This document shows, one piece after another, positions 1-8,723 of a stretch of DNA of 64,000 bases; the stretch's first letter is position 1; each line of letters opens with the position of its first letter. This DNA is from Sphingomonadaceae bacterium (GTDB taxonomy: Bacteria > Pseudomonadota > Alphaproteobacteria > Sphingomonadales > Sphingomonadaceae). The position numbers and the translations under genes are program-made. The notes beneath the pieces are model-generated. The model ran no database searches and was not told the origin of the DNA. It saw only the letters and a program-made list of their open reading frames with translations. The DNA lies in the NCBI GenBank assembly GCA_024236155.1, contig JACKLA010000003.1, forward strand, positions 304,086 to 368,085. The letters are read 5' to 3'.

Positions 1-2077
1 TAGCAACGATCTCCGCCCAGCCCGCTTCGTCGATCACCTCGATGCCGAGTTCTGCGGCCTTCTTGAGCTTGCTGCCCGCGCCCGGCCCGGCGACGACAAG
101 GTCGGTCTTGGCGCTCACGCTGCCTGCTGCCTTTGCCCCCAGCCGTTCGGCCTGCGCCTTGGCCTCATCGCGGCTCATGGTTTCGAGCTTGCCGGTGAAC
201 ACCACCGTCTTTCCAGCGACGGGCGAGTCGAGCGTCTCGACGACGTAGGGCGGCGGCGAGACTTCGCCGAGCAAGTCATCCCACACCGCGACATTGTGCG
301 GCTCGTGGAAGAAGTCTCGTAACGCTTCGTTGACGGCAGTGCCAATGCCATCGACCTCAAAAAAGTTTGACGGTGCCGCCAAGCGCATGCCACCCTCTGC
401 CCGGAACATTTCGTTCATCGTCTCTACTTGCTGTCGCAAGCTCTGAAGCGTCACCACCCTCTTCATCAATTCCCGCGCTGTCACTGCGCCGACATGACGG
501 ATACCGAGGCCGAACAGCAGCCGCGCGGCGTCGGGCTGGCGCTTGTTTTCCACCGATGCCAACAGGTTATCCACCGACTTGTCTTTCCATCCATCGAGCG
601 CGAGAATTGCCTCGCGCCGCTGGTGGAGACGGAAGATATCCGCCGGGCTTTCGAGCCAGCCGAGGGCGAAGAACTGCTCGATGGTCTTCTCGCCCAGCCC
701 CTCGATATCGAGCGCAGCGCGGCTGACGAAATGTTTGAGCCGCTCGGTCCGCTGGGCCTCGCAGATCAGCCCGCCGGTGCAGCGGACATCGACCTCGCCC
801 TCTTCCTGCACTGCTTCGCTCGAACAGATCGGGCAGAGGTCAGGGAAGATGAAAGCTTCGCGCTCCACGTCGGGCGTCAGGTTCTTCACCACTTGCGGGA
901 TCACATCGCCCGCGCGCTGGACCAGAACGCGGTCGCCCGGACGCACGCCCAGACGCGCGATTTCATCACGGTTGTGCAGCGTGACATTGGTCACCGTCAC
1001 CCCGCCAACCAGCACGGGGGCGAGCCGCCCGACCGGGGTCAGCTTGCCGGTCCGCCCGACCTGGATATCGATGCTCTCAAGCGTCGTTTCGGCCTGTTCC
1101 GCCGGGAATTTGCGCGCAATCGCCCAGCGCGGTGCCTTGGCCACGAAACCGAGCCGCTGCTGGTAATCGAGCCGGTCGACCTTGTAGACCACGCCGTCGA
1201 TTTCATACGGCAGGTCAGGCCGCTGCGCGCCGATGGCTTCGTAATGCGCGAGCATTTCTTCCAGCGTCTCGCAACGCCGGAAAAGCGGCGAAATCGGGAA
1301 GCCCCATTGGGCGAGCTTCGCCACCACTTCTGCCTGTGTTTCACCCGGCACTTCGGACGCCGCGCCCCAGCCATGCACCCAGAACTTCAGCGGACGTTTC
1401 GCGGTAACGCTGGCATCCTTTTGCCGCAACGATCCCGCCGCAGCATTTCGCGGGTTGGCGAACAGCTTTCCGCCCGCCTCATGCTGCGCAGCATTGAGCG
1501 CGGTAAAGTCCTGTTTGGACATATAAACTTCGCCGCGCACCTCGAACACCTCGGGCGCTTTGCTGCGCAGCATTTTCGGAATATCGCCGATGTGCTGAAC
1601 GTTGGCAGTAACGTCCTCCCCCACCTGCCCGTCACCGCGCGTTGCTGCGCGCACCAACACGCCGTTCTCATAGCGCAGTGAGCAGGAAAGCCCGTCGATC
1701 TTGTCTTCCGCCGTGAAGGCGATGGCCGTATCTTCGGCAAAGTTGAGATAGCGCCGCACACGGGCGACGAACTCGCCCACTTCCTCGTCCGAAAAGGCGT
1801 TGTCTAGGCTCATCATGCGAACCTCGTGCGTCACCTTGGACAGCGGCGATGCGGCAATCTCGTGCCCCACGGCCCTGGAGGGTGAGTCCTCTCGCACCAG
1901 ATGCGGGAAAGCCGCCTCCAACTCGGCATTGCGCCGCACCAGCGCGTCGAATTCCTGATCGGTTATCTCGGGATCGTCATCCGCATGATAAAGCCGGTTG
2001 TGATGCGCAATCTGCTTTGCCAGCCGCATCAATTCATTGGCGGCGTCGGCTTCGGAGAGGTCGGTCACCTGCGTCAT
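1..2077 (-). CDS. ligA: NAD-dependent DNA ligase LigA (3' end cut by window)
   Basis: Seals nicks in duplex DNA using NAD+, for Okazaki-fragment joining and repair. The frame is open from the ATG at 2077 to the window edge, giving 692 residues; probably only a few C-terminal residues are missing. The adenylated lysine lies in the motif EDKIDGLS (Lys about 126). An OB-fold region follows, then a four-Cys zinc finger starting DLCPIC, helix-hairpin-helix repeats, and a C-terminal BRCT domain whose start reads VVFTGKLETMSRDEA. The gene overlaps the upstream lipoprotein gene by ATGA, so translation is probably coupled. The identification is secure; only the 3' boundary is unknown. Confidence 0.96.
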   Translation of the reverse strand, partial: MTQVTDLSEADAANELMRLAKQIAHHNRLYHADDDPEITDQEFDALVRRNAELEAAFPHLVREDSPSRAVGHEIAASPLSKVTHEVRMMSLDNAFSDEEVGEFVARVRRYLNFAEDTAIAFTAEDKIDGLSCSLRYENGVLVRAATRGDGQVGEDVTANVQHIGDIPKMLRSKAPEVFEVRGEVYMSKQDFTALNAAQHEAGGKLFANPRNAAAGSLRQKDASVTAKRPLKFWVHGWGAASEVPGETQAEVVAKLAQWGFPISPLFRRCETLEEMLAHYEAIGAQRPDLPYEIDGVVYKVDRLDYQQRLGFVAKAPRWAIARKFPAEQAETTLESIDIQVGRTGKLTPVGRLAPVLVGGVTVTNVTLHNRDEIARLGVRPGDRVLVQRAGDVIPQVVKNLTPDVEREAFIFPDLCPICSSEAVQEEGEVDVRCTGGLICEAQRTERLKHFVSRAALDIEGLGEKTIEQFFALGWLESPADIFRLHQRREAILALDGWKDKSVDNLLASVENKRQPDAARLLFGLGIRHVGAVTARELMKRVVTLQSLRQQVETMNEMFRAEGGMRLAAPSNFFEVDGIGTAVNEALRDFFHEPHNVAVWDDLLGEVSPPPYVVETLDSPVAGKTVVFTGKLETMSRDEAKAQAERLGAKAAGSVSAKTDLVVAGPGAGSKLKKAAELGIEVIDEAGWAEIVA

Positions 2078-2997
2078 TTTCCTCGCAACACCTGCAACAT
2101 CGCAGCTTCATTCCGTTCATAGACGGGATGGCCCGGCGTGATGATATCGAAATGGCCTGCGTCGGGATTGGCAATGGATTTCACGCTCGCCCCCCTCTCC
2201 CCGATGGCTTCGACCGTCCAGGACGAAGGCACCGGCATTATCGCCTGCACGAACAACACTTCCTCCAATTGCGGGGGGCTGGAGCGAGGCGCAATCGCTG
2301 CATAGCGCGGCGCAACCTTTCCCGGATCGCCTCCCATGAAGGGATCGACCGAGGAAAACTGGCACAAGGCGTCAAAGGCGCTGCGATCCGCAAGAACATC
2401 GCCCGGCCCGTCGAGCACGATGGCCGCCCGCGCCTTTACCGCAGGCATCGCGCCGATGGGGCTGCCTTCGCCGCGCTCTTCCGCCAGCCACAGGGCAGGC
2501 AGGCCGCCCGCCGAATGGCCGACCAGCGTCACCCGTTCACGGTCGACGGGATAGTCCGCGGCAACCTCGTCGATCAGCGCGGCAGAGGCTTGCCAGTCCT
2601 CGAAACTGCCCGGCCAGCCGCCGCCATCGCCAACCTCGCGATAATCGACATTGAGCGTTGCGATACCCTGCTGCTGCCAGCGCGTCGCCAATGCGGACAT
2701 ATAGGCGGTGTCGGCCACGCCCTGCTTCCAGCACCCGCCATGCCAGATCACCGCAAGCGGGAATGGACCGCCCCCGTTCTTGGCACCGTCTTTGCCCCCT
2801 TCCGGCAGGCGCAATTCGGCAAAATCACGCGGCCTCTCACCGAAGCGCAGCACCGCATCGGGCTTCGACGGGGAGAGGTTCGCATCGGTCCCCCACATCG
2901 CCCCGCCCGCGCTCAGGAAATGATCGCTCACTTGTCCGCCTCCTTCGGCGCAGCCCGTGGCGCACAGGGCCAAAATGGCAAACCAGCCACGCCTCAC
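2074..2997 (-). CDS. Alpha/beta-hydrolase lipoprotein
   Basis: Predicted secreted or outer-membrane-anchored serine hydrolase of 307 residues. A lipoprotein signal ends in ATGC (Cys16). The oxyanion-hole motif HGG lies near residue 86, the nucleophile in GHSAGG (Ser162), and a probable catalytic His in DAGHFD near the C terminus. This resembles the carboxylesterase/BD-FAE type; the substrate is unknown. The start is GTG, supported by GGGAGG about nine bases upstream, while the nearby ATG meets a stop within two codons. It overlaps the ligA start by four bases. A link to DNA ligation is unlikely; the pairing looks like tight packing. Confidence 0.75.
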   Translation of the reverse strand: MRRGWFAILALCATGCAEGGGQVSDHFLSAGGAMWGTDANLSPSKPDAVLRFGERPRDFAELRLPEGGKDGAKNGGGPFPLAVIWHGGCWKQGVADTAYMSALATRWQQQGIATLNVDYREVGDGGGWPGSFEDWQASAALIDEVAADYPVDRERVTLVGHSAGGLPALWLAEERGEGSPIGAMPAVKARAAIVLDGPGDVLADRSAFDALCQFSSVDPFMGGDPGKVAPRYAAIAPRSSPPQLEEVLFVQAIMPVPSSWTVEAIGERGASVKSIANPDAGHFDIITPGHPVYERNEAAMLQVLRGK

Positions 2998-3130
2998 AGC
3001 CCCATGCCTCCCTGGAGTCTCACTCCGACCAGCGTGCTGGAGCGACGGAAGAGGCCGTGAAGTTCGTTCGAGTCGGGTTTTCCCATGGCGACGATTCCAA
3101 CAAACTCAGTGTCCTAGGGAATGAGCATGC

Positions 3131-3655
3131 CTAAAAATGAATGCTACCCTCGTACGTCTTCATACGTGCACACCCATCTTCAAATGAATGCGGCACTACC
3201 TCGCCTCGTTCGATCGCCAATGCGATGGAGACTGTCAAACCATGACAGCGTTCCGCGAGCGCATACATCAGTCTTAGTCCATTCTCCAGCTCTTCTGCGT
3301 CGAAAGCCTTTCGCGTTTTTCTATCGAACACAACCACGCCAACATCAGGATTTTCGCCCCATATTCCGTGAATTAGACGATGCCTCGTATCGCTAGCATC
3401 ACGGACAATTTCGCGCACCTTTTCTAAAGGAAGCAAGCAAGGCTTGGGGAGCTTATCAGCATCAATCATGTCTGCGAGTACTTCAAGAGGTTTGCGCTCA
3501 AGCTTTCGCATATCAGCAAGCGGGGCACCGTTTGCGGCCTTCCAGCATTCCAAAAGCATTGCACGGCTACGAGCCTCACAAATTGCTATCCATCCGATTT
3601 TGGCCAGTTCTTGGTCAGCAAGCGGGAATGGTGGCAGATCGGGTCGCCAATCCAT
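3131..3655 (-). CDS. Orphan protein with HEPN-like RHxxxH motif
   Basis: Protein of 174 residues that I do not recognise as a named family. The centre contains DTRHRLIHGIWG. The stretch R-H-x-x-x-H fits the R-polar-x3-H signature of HEPN ribonuclease domains, and the rest looks mainly helical, so a HEPN-like fold is possible but unproven. The ATG begins directly after the recN stop and has a strong GGAGGGG site inside the recN tail, so it can be translated from a recN transcript. Base composition is visibly richer in A/T than recN and ligA, which suggests later acquisition. No partner nucleotidyltransferase or toxin gene adjoins it. Confidence 0.6.
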   Translation of the reverse strand: MDWRPDLPPFPLADQELAKIGWIAICEARSRAMLLECWKAANGAPLADMRKLERKPLEVLADMIDADKLPKPCLLPLEKVREIVRDASDTRHRLIHGIWGENPDVGVVVFDRKTRKAFDAEELENGLRLMYALAERCHGLTVSIALAIERGEVVPHSFEDGCARMKTYEGSIHF

Positions 3656-5320
3656 TCACACCCCCTCCAGCAGTCGGTCGGCCTGCGCCCTGGCCTCGCT
3701 GGTGATCTCCGCGCCGCTCAGCATGCGGGCGATTTCTTCCTGGCGGCCATCGGTATCGAGCAGGGTCACGCCGGTCTTGGTCACCGTGCCCTCACTGCTC
3801 TTGGCGATGACGTAATGCGTGCCGCCGCGTGCGGCGACCTGCGGGGTGTGCGTTACCGCGAGCAATTGCCCGTCGGCAGCCAGCCGCGCGAGGCGTTCGC
3901 CAATCGCGCTCGCCACTGCACCGCCGACACCGCGGTCGATCTCGTCGAAGATCACCGTCGCCGCCCCGCCCTTTTCCGCCAACGCCACTTTCAGCGCGAG
4001 GATGAAGCGCGACAGCTCGCCGCCCGACGCAATCTTGCCCAGCGGAGCGAAATCCGCACCTGGATTGGTCGCGATAAGGAATTCGACCGCATCGATCCCG
4101 CTCGCGCCCCATTTTTCTTCGGGCAATTCGTCGACCTGCGTCATGAAGCGCGCAGCATCGAGCTTGAGCGGGGCGAGTTCGGCAGCCACCGCCTTGTCGA
4201 GTTTCTTCGCTCCATCGGCGCGCGCCTTGTGCAGCGCGCGAGCCTTTGCAGCGTAGTCTTCACCCGCTGATTCTTCCGCCGCCTCAAGCGCATCCAGCTG
4301 CGCCTCCCCTCCCTCGATCGCATCGAGCGCGCTGCGGAATTCGCGCATCTTGTCGGGCAACTCATCAACCTCGCAGCGGTGCTTGCGGGCCAGCGCGCGC
4401 AGTTCGAACAGTCGCGTTTCTGCAGCATCGAGCGCAGCGGGATCATGGATCAGCGCCTCGGCCGCCTTTTCCAGCTTTTCCTCCGCCTCCCCAGCCTCGA
4501 TCACCGCACGGTCAAGCGAGGCGAGCGCATCGGCCAGCAATGGATGTTCACCGCCGATCCGGTCAAGTTTGCGCGCGGCCACGCGCAGCGCGGCAAGCGG
4601 CGAATCCGATCCGTCCCACACCTGCCGCAACTCTTCCAGCTCGCCCGCCAGTTTCTCGCCCTTCTGCATGTCCGAACGCGCCTCGGCCAGGCGCGCTTCC
4701 TCGCCCGCCTGCGGTTCGAGCGCGGTCAGTTCGGCCAGATGCGCGAGCAGCAGGTCCTGATCGGCCTTGGCCTGATCGATCTCGTCACGCGCGGCCTGCA
4801 ATTTCACCGCGGCATCCTGCCACTTGCGCCATGCAGCGCCGACCGCATCGACATTGCCGCCCGCATAGCGATCGAGCAGCGCGCGGTGCCCACGCGGATT
4901 GACGAGGCCCCGGTCGTCATGCTGGCCATGCAGTTCGACCAGCGCCCCGCCGATATCGCGCAGCAAGGCCACGCCAACCGGCTGGTCGTTGATCCACGCC
5001 TTCGATCCGCCGTCGGCCTTCACCTGCCGCCGGATGATCAGCGGCTCGCCCGGCTCGATCTCGATATCGGCATCGTCAATCGCCTCGCGGATCGCGCCGG
5101 GCAGCTGGGCAAACTCAAACGTCGCGGAAACGCTCGCCTTGTCCTCACCTGCGCGGACCAGCGCGGTTTCGGCGCGATTGCCCAGCACCAGCCCGAGCGC
5201 ATCGAGCAGGATCGACTTGCCCGCACCCGTCTCACCCGTAAGCACGCCCAGCCCGCGCCGGAACTCCAGCTCCAGCGCTTCGATCAGCACGATATTACGG
5301 ATGGCGAGATGGGTCAGCAT
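3656..5320 (-). CDS. recN: DNA repair protein RecN
   Basis: SMC-like ATPase of double-strand-break repair and recombination, 554 residues, the usual length. Walker A GETGAGKS is at residues 29-36. Long Ala/Glu/Leu-rich coiled-coil arms fill the middle. The ABC signature region IASGGELSRFILALK and Walker B VIFDEIDRGVGG lie near residues 430-465, followed by the His-switch region LLAVTHTPQVAARG. The start is ATG. The downstream orphan begins at the base after the RecN stop. No LexA box was identified in the short upstream gap, so SOS control cannot be claimed from the sequence. Confidence 0.96.
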   Translation of the reverse strand: MLTHLAIRNIVLIEALELEFRRGLGVLTGETGAGKSILLDALGLVLGNRAETALVRAGEDKASVSATFEFAQLPGAIREAIDDADIEIEPGEPLIIRRQVKADGGSKAWINDQPVGVALLRDIGGALVELHGQHDDRGLVNPRGHRALLDRYAGGNVDAVGAAWRKWQDAAVKLQAARDEIDQAKADQDLLLAHLAELTALEPQAGEEARLAEARSDMQKGEKLAGELEELRQVWDGSDSPLAALRVAARKLDRIGGEHPLLADALASLDRAVIEAGEAEEKLEKAAEALIHDPAALDAAETRLFELRALARKHRCEVDELPDKMREFRSALDAIEGGEAQLDALEAAEESAGEDYAAKARALHKARADGAKKLDKAVAAELAPLKLDAARFMTQVDELPEEKWGASGIDAVEFLIATNPGADFAPLGKIASGGELSRFILALKVALAEKGGAATVIFDEIDRGVGGAVASAIGERLARLAADGQLLAVTHTPQVAARGGTHYVIAKSSEGTVTKTGVTLLDTDGRQEEIARMLSGAEITSEARAQADRLLEGV

Positions 5321-5413
5321 TGTTGACCCGATTCTCTAGCCCAAGCCGATGCGCCCGTCACCGGGGTGCGGAACATTTGCGAACAAATCTGTGCCGGTGG
5401 CCGAGCTGCGGCG

Positions 5414-6067
5414 CTACCCTGCCAGCCTGGCCAGCCAGTCATGGATGGGTTTCAGATCGAGCAGCGAAGCCGCTATATTGGTGGCACCACGCTCACCCAG
5501 CGCCAGGTCTGCCGTGTCATGGTCGAACCACGCAGTGAGTCCCTTGTGACGCAGCAGGTCGCCATGGGGATGATCGGCAGGATAGGGCGGCGGGACGCGT
5601 TTCAGTTCGGGTTCGCCAATTCTTGCCCCGCGTTTCGCCTGCGCTTCGAGCAGCGCCGCAAGCCTGCCACCCTCGCTGTCGTCGACCCACTCGCGATACC
5701 GTTCGAGCACTTGCTTCGAAAACGCGAATATGCCGACACCGACCACCAACCGATCCAGTTCCAGCCCGGCCATCCACATCGGATGATCTGGTGCAGATCC
5801 GGGTGTCGACACGGCGATCCTCAGATGGGTGTTATAGGGCGTCTTGTCCTTCGAGAAGCGCACATCGCGGTGGAGCCGGAACACTTTCGCTGACAGCTGT
5901 GTTCCGGTCACCCGGCCCAGCTCGGCTGCAAGTTGCTCGGACAGTTCCTGCGCTGGCCATTTGTAGTGCGCCTTGTAGCGTTCCTCGTTGGCCTTGAACC
6001 ACTCGCGCGAGTTGTTCTGCGAGAGATCGCGGAGGAAAGCTATCGTATCCTGTGTCAGCCACCTCAT
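5414..6067 (-). CDS. DUF2461 / TIGR02453 family protein
   Basis: Protein of 217 residues. The N terminus has the family hallmark of a short helix followed by NNSREWFKANEERY, then FRLHRDVRFSKDKTPYNTHL and a C-terminal WFDHDTADL region. This is the DUF2461 (TIGR02453) family, cytosolic and of unknown function. The ATG at 6067 is chosen because it gives the canonical N terminus; the frame stays open further upstream, but that extension only shadows the preceding gene. It overlaps the stop of the TfoX-N gene by ATGA, so the two are probably translated as a pair. Confidence 0.85.
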   Translation of the reverse strand: MRWLTQDTIAFLRDLSQNNSREWFKANEERYKAHYKWPAQELSEQLAAELGRVTGTQLSAKVFRLHRDVRFSKDKTPYNTHLRIAVSTPGSAPDHPMWMAGLELDRLVVGVGIFAFSKQVLERYREWVDDSEGGRLAALLEAQAKRGARIGEPELKRVPPPYPADHPHGDLLRHKGLTAWFDHDTADLALGERGATNIAASLLDLKPIHDWLARLAG

Positions 6068-6417
6068 TTTGCAGGCAGGCTCCGCGCAAATTCGAGCGCG
6101 ACATCGCTCCAGCGCCCGAGAAGAGCATCGTCGCAGCGATCGGCATCGACGAAGTAAAGACCGGACATCACCCGGCCGCCCATTTCCATCACCTGTCCGC
6201 CGGGCAAGGCAGCGGCCGCTTCGTTGCCCTTGCCGCACCGGAACATGAACCGGCGTTCGCCCTCTTTGGTGCGATCGGCACCGCCAACCATATTGCCGCG
6301 GAACATGAAACACATGCCGCCCATCATCCGCTTTTCTTCGAGCCGATCGATTTCATCGCCAAGCCGCCGATGGAGCGCGGTGCGCATCTGGCTGGTCAGT
6401 TCTTCGCAATAGGCCAT
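6064..6417 (-). CDS. TfoX N-terminal domain protein
   Basis: Protein of 117 residues matching the TfoX/Sxy N-terminal domain alone: an opening helical segment, then EEKRMMGGMCFMFRGNM and the RCGKG and GRVMSGLYFVD segments. Full TfoX regulates competence, but the N-domain-only proteins common in alphaproteobacteria have no defined function and no DNA-binding evidence, so a role in competence should not be assumed. It overlaps the downstream DUF2461 gene by four bases. Confidence 0.8.
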   Translation of the reverse strand: MAYCEELTSQMRTALHRRLGDEIDRLEEKRMMGGMCFMFRGNMVGGADRTKEGERRFMFRCGKGNEAAAALPGGQVMEMGGRVMSGLYFVDADRCDDALLGRWSDVALEFARSLPAK

Positions 6418-6474
6418 TTCTCTCTCCAGCCATCATCGATAGCAGGAGTGCGCAGCATGGCTGGCGAATCCGCG

Positions 6475-7275
6475 TCAGCTGGTGGAGACGCCCGCTGCGT
6501 GCTTCTGCACAAGGTCATATGCCTTGTCGTACCACTCGCTGCCCGGATAGTTCGCGCCCAGCACGGCGGCGTATTTCACCGCTTCTTCGGGCACGCCCAG
6601 AGCAAGGCTCGATTCGACGAGGCGATAGAGTGCTTCGGGTGCGTGGCTGGTGGTCTGGAAATTGTCGACCACGTTCTGGAACCGCAGCTGCGCGGCGAGC
6701 CACTTGCCCGACTTCTGGTAGAAACGGCCGATCTCCATTTCCTTGCCGGCAAGGTGATCGTTGACGAGATCGAGCTTGAGGCGCGCATCGGCGGCATATT
6801 CGCTCTGCGGGAAGCGGCGATTGACCTCGGTCAGCGCGGCGCGCGCCTGATCGGTGATCTTCTGGTCGCGCGTGACATCGCTGATCTGCTCGTAATAGCT
6901 GAGCGCGATCAGGTAATAGGCGTAAGGCGCGTCCTTGTTGCCGGGGTGGATCGAGAGGAAACGCTGCGCGCTCTGGATCGATTTGTTGTAATCGCGCGCG
7001 ACGTAATAGCTGAAGGCGCTCATCAACTGCGCACGGCGAGCCCACGGCGAATAGGGGTGCTGGCGCTCGGTCTCGTCGAACAGCGCGGCAGCAAGCGGGG
7101 CATTGCCCTGGTCGAGACGGCGCTTCGCCTCGGCATAAAGCGATTCCACATCGCGCGCGACATAGGCCGTATCCTTGGGTCCGCCACCGCCCCCGCCGCA
7201 CGCGGTCAGCAAGGTGGTTGCAGCGGCTGCAGCGATCAGGGCTGCCTTGGACGAAACGCGCGAAAGCTTGGTCAT
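6475..7275 (-). CDS. bamD: Outer membrane assembly lipoprotein BamD
   Basis: Essential lipoprotein of the BAM complex that folds beta-barrel proteins into the outer membrane, 266 residues. A lipoprotein signal ends in LLTAC (Cys26), followed by a glycine run. TPR-type repeats follow, with family signatures such as the A-LFDETERQHPYSPWA segment and SYYVARDYNKSIQSAQRFL. In most alphaproteobacteria bamD stands near recN, and here it is about 1.2 kb away on the same strand with the DUF2461 and TfoX-N genes between. It is transcribed divergently from proA; the 142-bp gap must hold both promoters. Confidence 0.93.
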   Translation of the reverse strand: MTKLSRVSSKAALIAAAAATTLLTACGGGGGGPKDTAYVARDVESLYAEAKRRLDQGNAPLAAALFDETERQHPYSPWARRAQLMSAFSYYVARDYNKSIQSAQRFLSIHPGNKDAPYAYYLIALSYYEQISDVTRDQKITDQARAALTEVNRRFPQSEYAADARLKLDLVNDHLAGKEMEIGRFYQKSGKWLAAQLRFQNVVDNFQTTSHAPEALYRLVESSLALGVPEEAVKYAAVLGANYPGSEWYDKAYDLVQKHAAGVSTS

Positions 7276-7417
7276 GGGCGCAGCCTATAACCGCGCCCTC
7301 GCTGAACGCCAAGTGAAGTTGCGGGCGAATATGTGGGTGGCGACAGGAGGGGAACTTGCGCCGCGCTTGGCATTTGTTTGTCGCGGCGCCCGGCATGCGG
7401 TCTATGATGGCAGCACG

Positions 7418-8683
7418 ATGACCGACCAGACACTCGACCCTGCGACGCATATCAGGCAACTCGGAGAGGCTGCGCGTGCGGCGGCGCGCGGGCTGGCGGT
7501 GGCAGGCACCGAGGCGAAAAACCGCGCGCTGACCGAAGCTGCGCAGGCGCTGCGCGCTGCCACCCCGGCCCTGCTTGAAGCAAATGCCCGGGATGTTGCA
7601 AGCGTCGAGGGGACAAAGCCCGACAGCTTTATCGACCGGTTGCGCCTGAACGAAGACCGGATCGAGGGCATGGCCTCCGCGCTGGAACAGATCGCCGGGC
7701 TGCCCGACCCGGTCGGCCGCGTGCTGGCGCAATTCGACCGGCCCAACGGACTGAAGATCGAGCGGGTCGCCGTGCCCATCGGGGTCATCGGCATGATCTA
7801 TGAATCGCGGCCCAATGTCGGCGCGGATGCGAGCGCGCTGTGCCTCAAGAGCGGCAATGCGGTGATCCTGCGCGGCGGGAGCGAAAGCCGCCATTCAACC
7901 CGCGAGATCGTTGCCTGTATGCGCGCGGGGCTGGCGGCTGCGGGGCTTCCTGAAGATGCGGTGCAGGCGGTGCAGACCGCCAGCCGCGAGGCGGTGGCCG
8001 AACTGCTCAAGGCGGACCAGTATGTCGACCTCGTCATTCCGCGCGGTGGGCGCGGCCTGACCGAACTGGTGCGCGACCAGGCGAGCGTGCCGACGCTCCT
8101 CCATCTCGACGGCAATTGCCATACCTACGTTCACGAACAGGCGGATCTCGCAAAGGCGGTCGAAGTGATCCGCAATGCCAAGCTACGCCGCACGGGGATT
8201 TGCGGCGCGCTGGAAAGCATCGTCGTCGACCGCGCCGTGGCACGCGAATTCATCCCCATGCTCGCCGATGCCATGGTCCCGGACTGCGAATTGCGCGGCG
8301 ATGCCGAGGCGGTCGCCATCGACGCGCGCCTCAAGCCCGCGACCGAGGCCGACTGGGACACGGAATATCTCGATCCCATCGCCTCGGTAAAACTGGTCGA
8401 CGGGTTGGACGAGGCCATCGCCTGGGTCGACGCGCACAGTTCGCATCATACCGAAGCGATCATCACCGAAGACGACGCGGCGGCGCGCCGTTTCATGACC
8501 GCAATCGACAGCGCTATCGTGATGCACAACGCCTCCACCCAGTTCGCCGATGGCGGCGAGTTCGGCATGGGCGCGGAAATCGGCATCGCAACCGGCAAGA
8601 TGCATGCCCGCGGCCCGGTCGGGCTGGAACAGCTGACCAGCTTCAAATATCTCGTCCACGGCACCGGCCAGACACGGCCCTGA
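7418..8683 (+). CDS. proA: Gamma-glutamyl phosphate reductase ProA
   Basis: Second step of proline synthesis: NADPH-dependent reduction of glutamyl-5-phosphate to the semialdehyde. The length is 421 residues, normal for ProA. Visible signatures are IGVIGMIYESRPNV for the nucleotide-binding region, IPRGGRGLTELV, HLDGNCHTYV, and the catalytic Cys in RTGICGALE near residue 261. The C-terminal STQFADGGEFGMGAEIGI is typical. The ATG at 7418 gives the canonical N terminus; the open frame upstream crosses the bamD promoter region and is not used. No proB is adjacent. Confidence 0.96.
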   Translation: MTDQTLDPATHIRQLGEAARAAARGLAVAGTEAKNRALTEAAQALRAATPALLEANARDVASVEGTKPDSFIDRLRLNEDRIEGMASALEQIAGLPDPVGRVLAQFDRPNGLKIERVAVPIGVIGMIYESRPNVGADASALCLKSGNAVILRGGSESRHSTREIVACMRAGLAAAGLPEDAVQAVQTASREAVAELLKADQYVDLVIPRGGRGLTELVRDQASVPTLLHLDGNCHTYVHEQADLAKAVEVIRNAKLRRTGICGALESIVVDRAVAREFIPMLADAMVPDCELRGDAEAVAIDARLKPATEADWDTEYLDPIASVKLVDGLDEAIAWVDAHSSHHTEAIITEDDAAARRFMTAIDSAIVMHNASTQFADGGEFGMGAEIGIATGKMHARGPVGLEQLTSFKYLVHGTGQTRP

Positions 8684-8723
8684 CTGTCCGTAGCCGGGCC
8701 AGGTCAGCCCTTCCGCACCGCCT

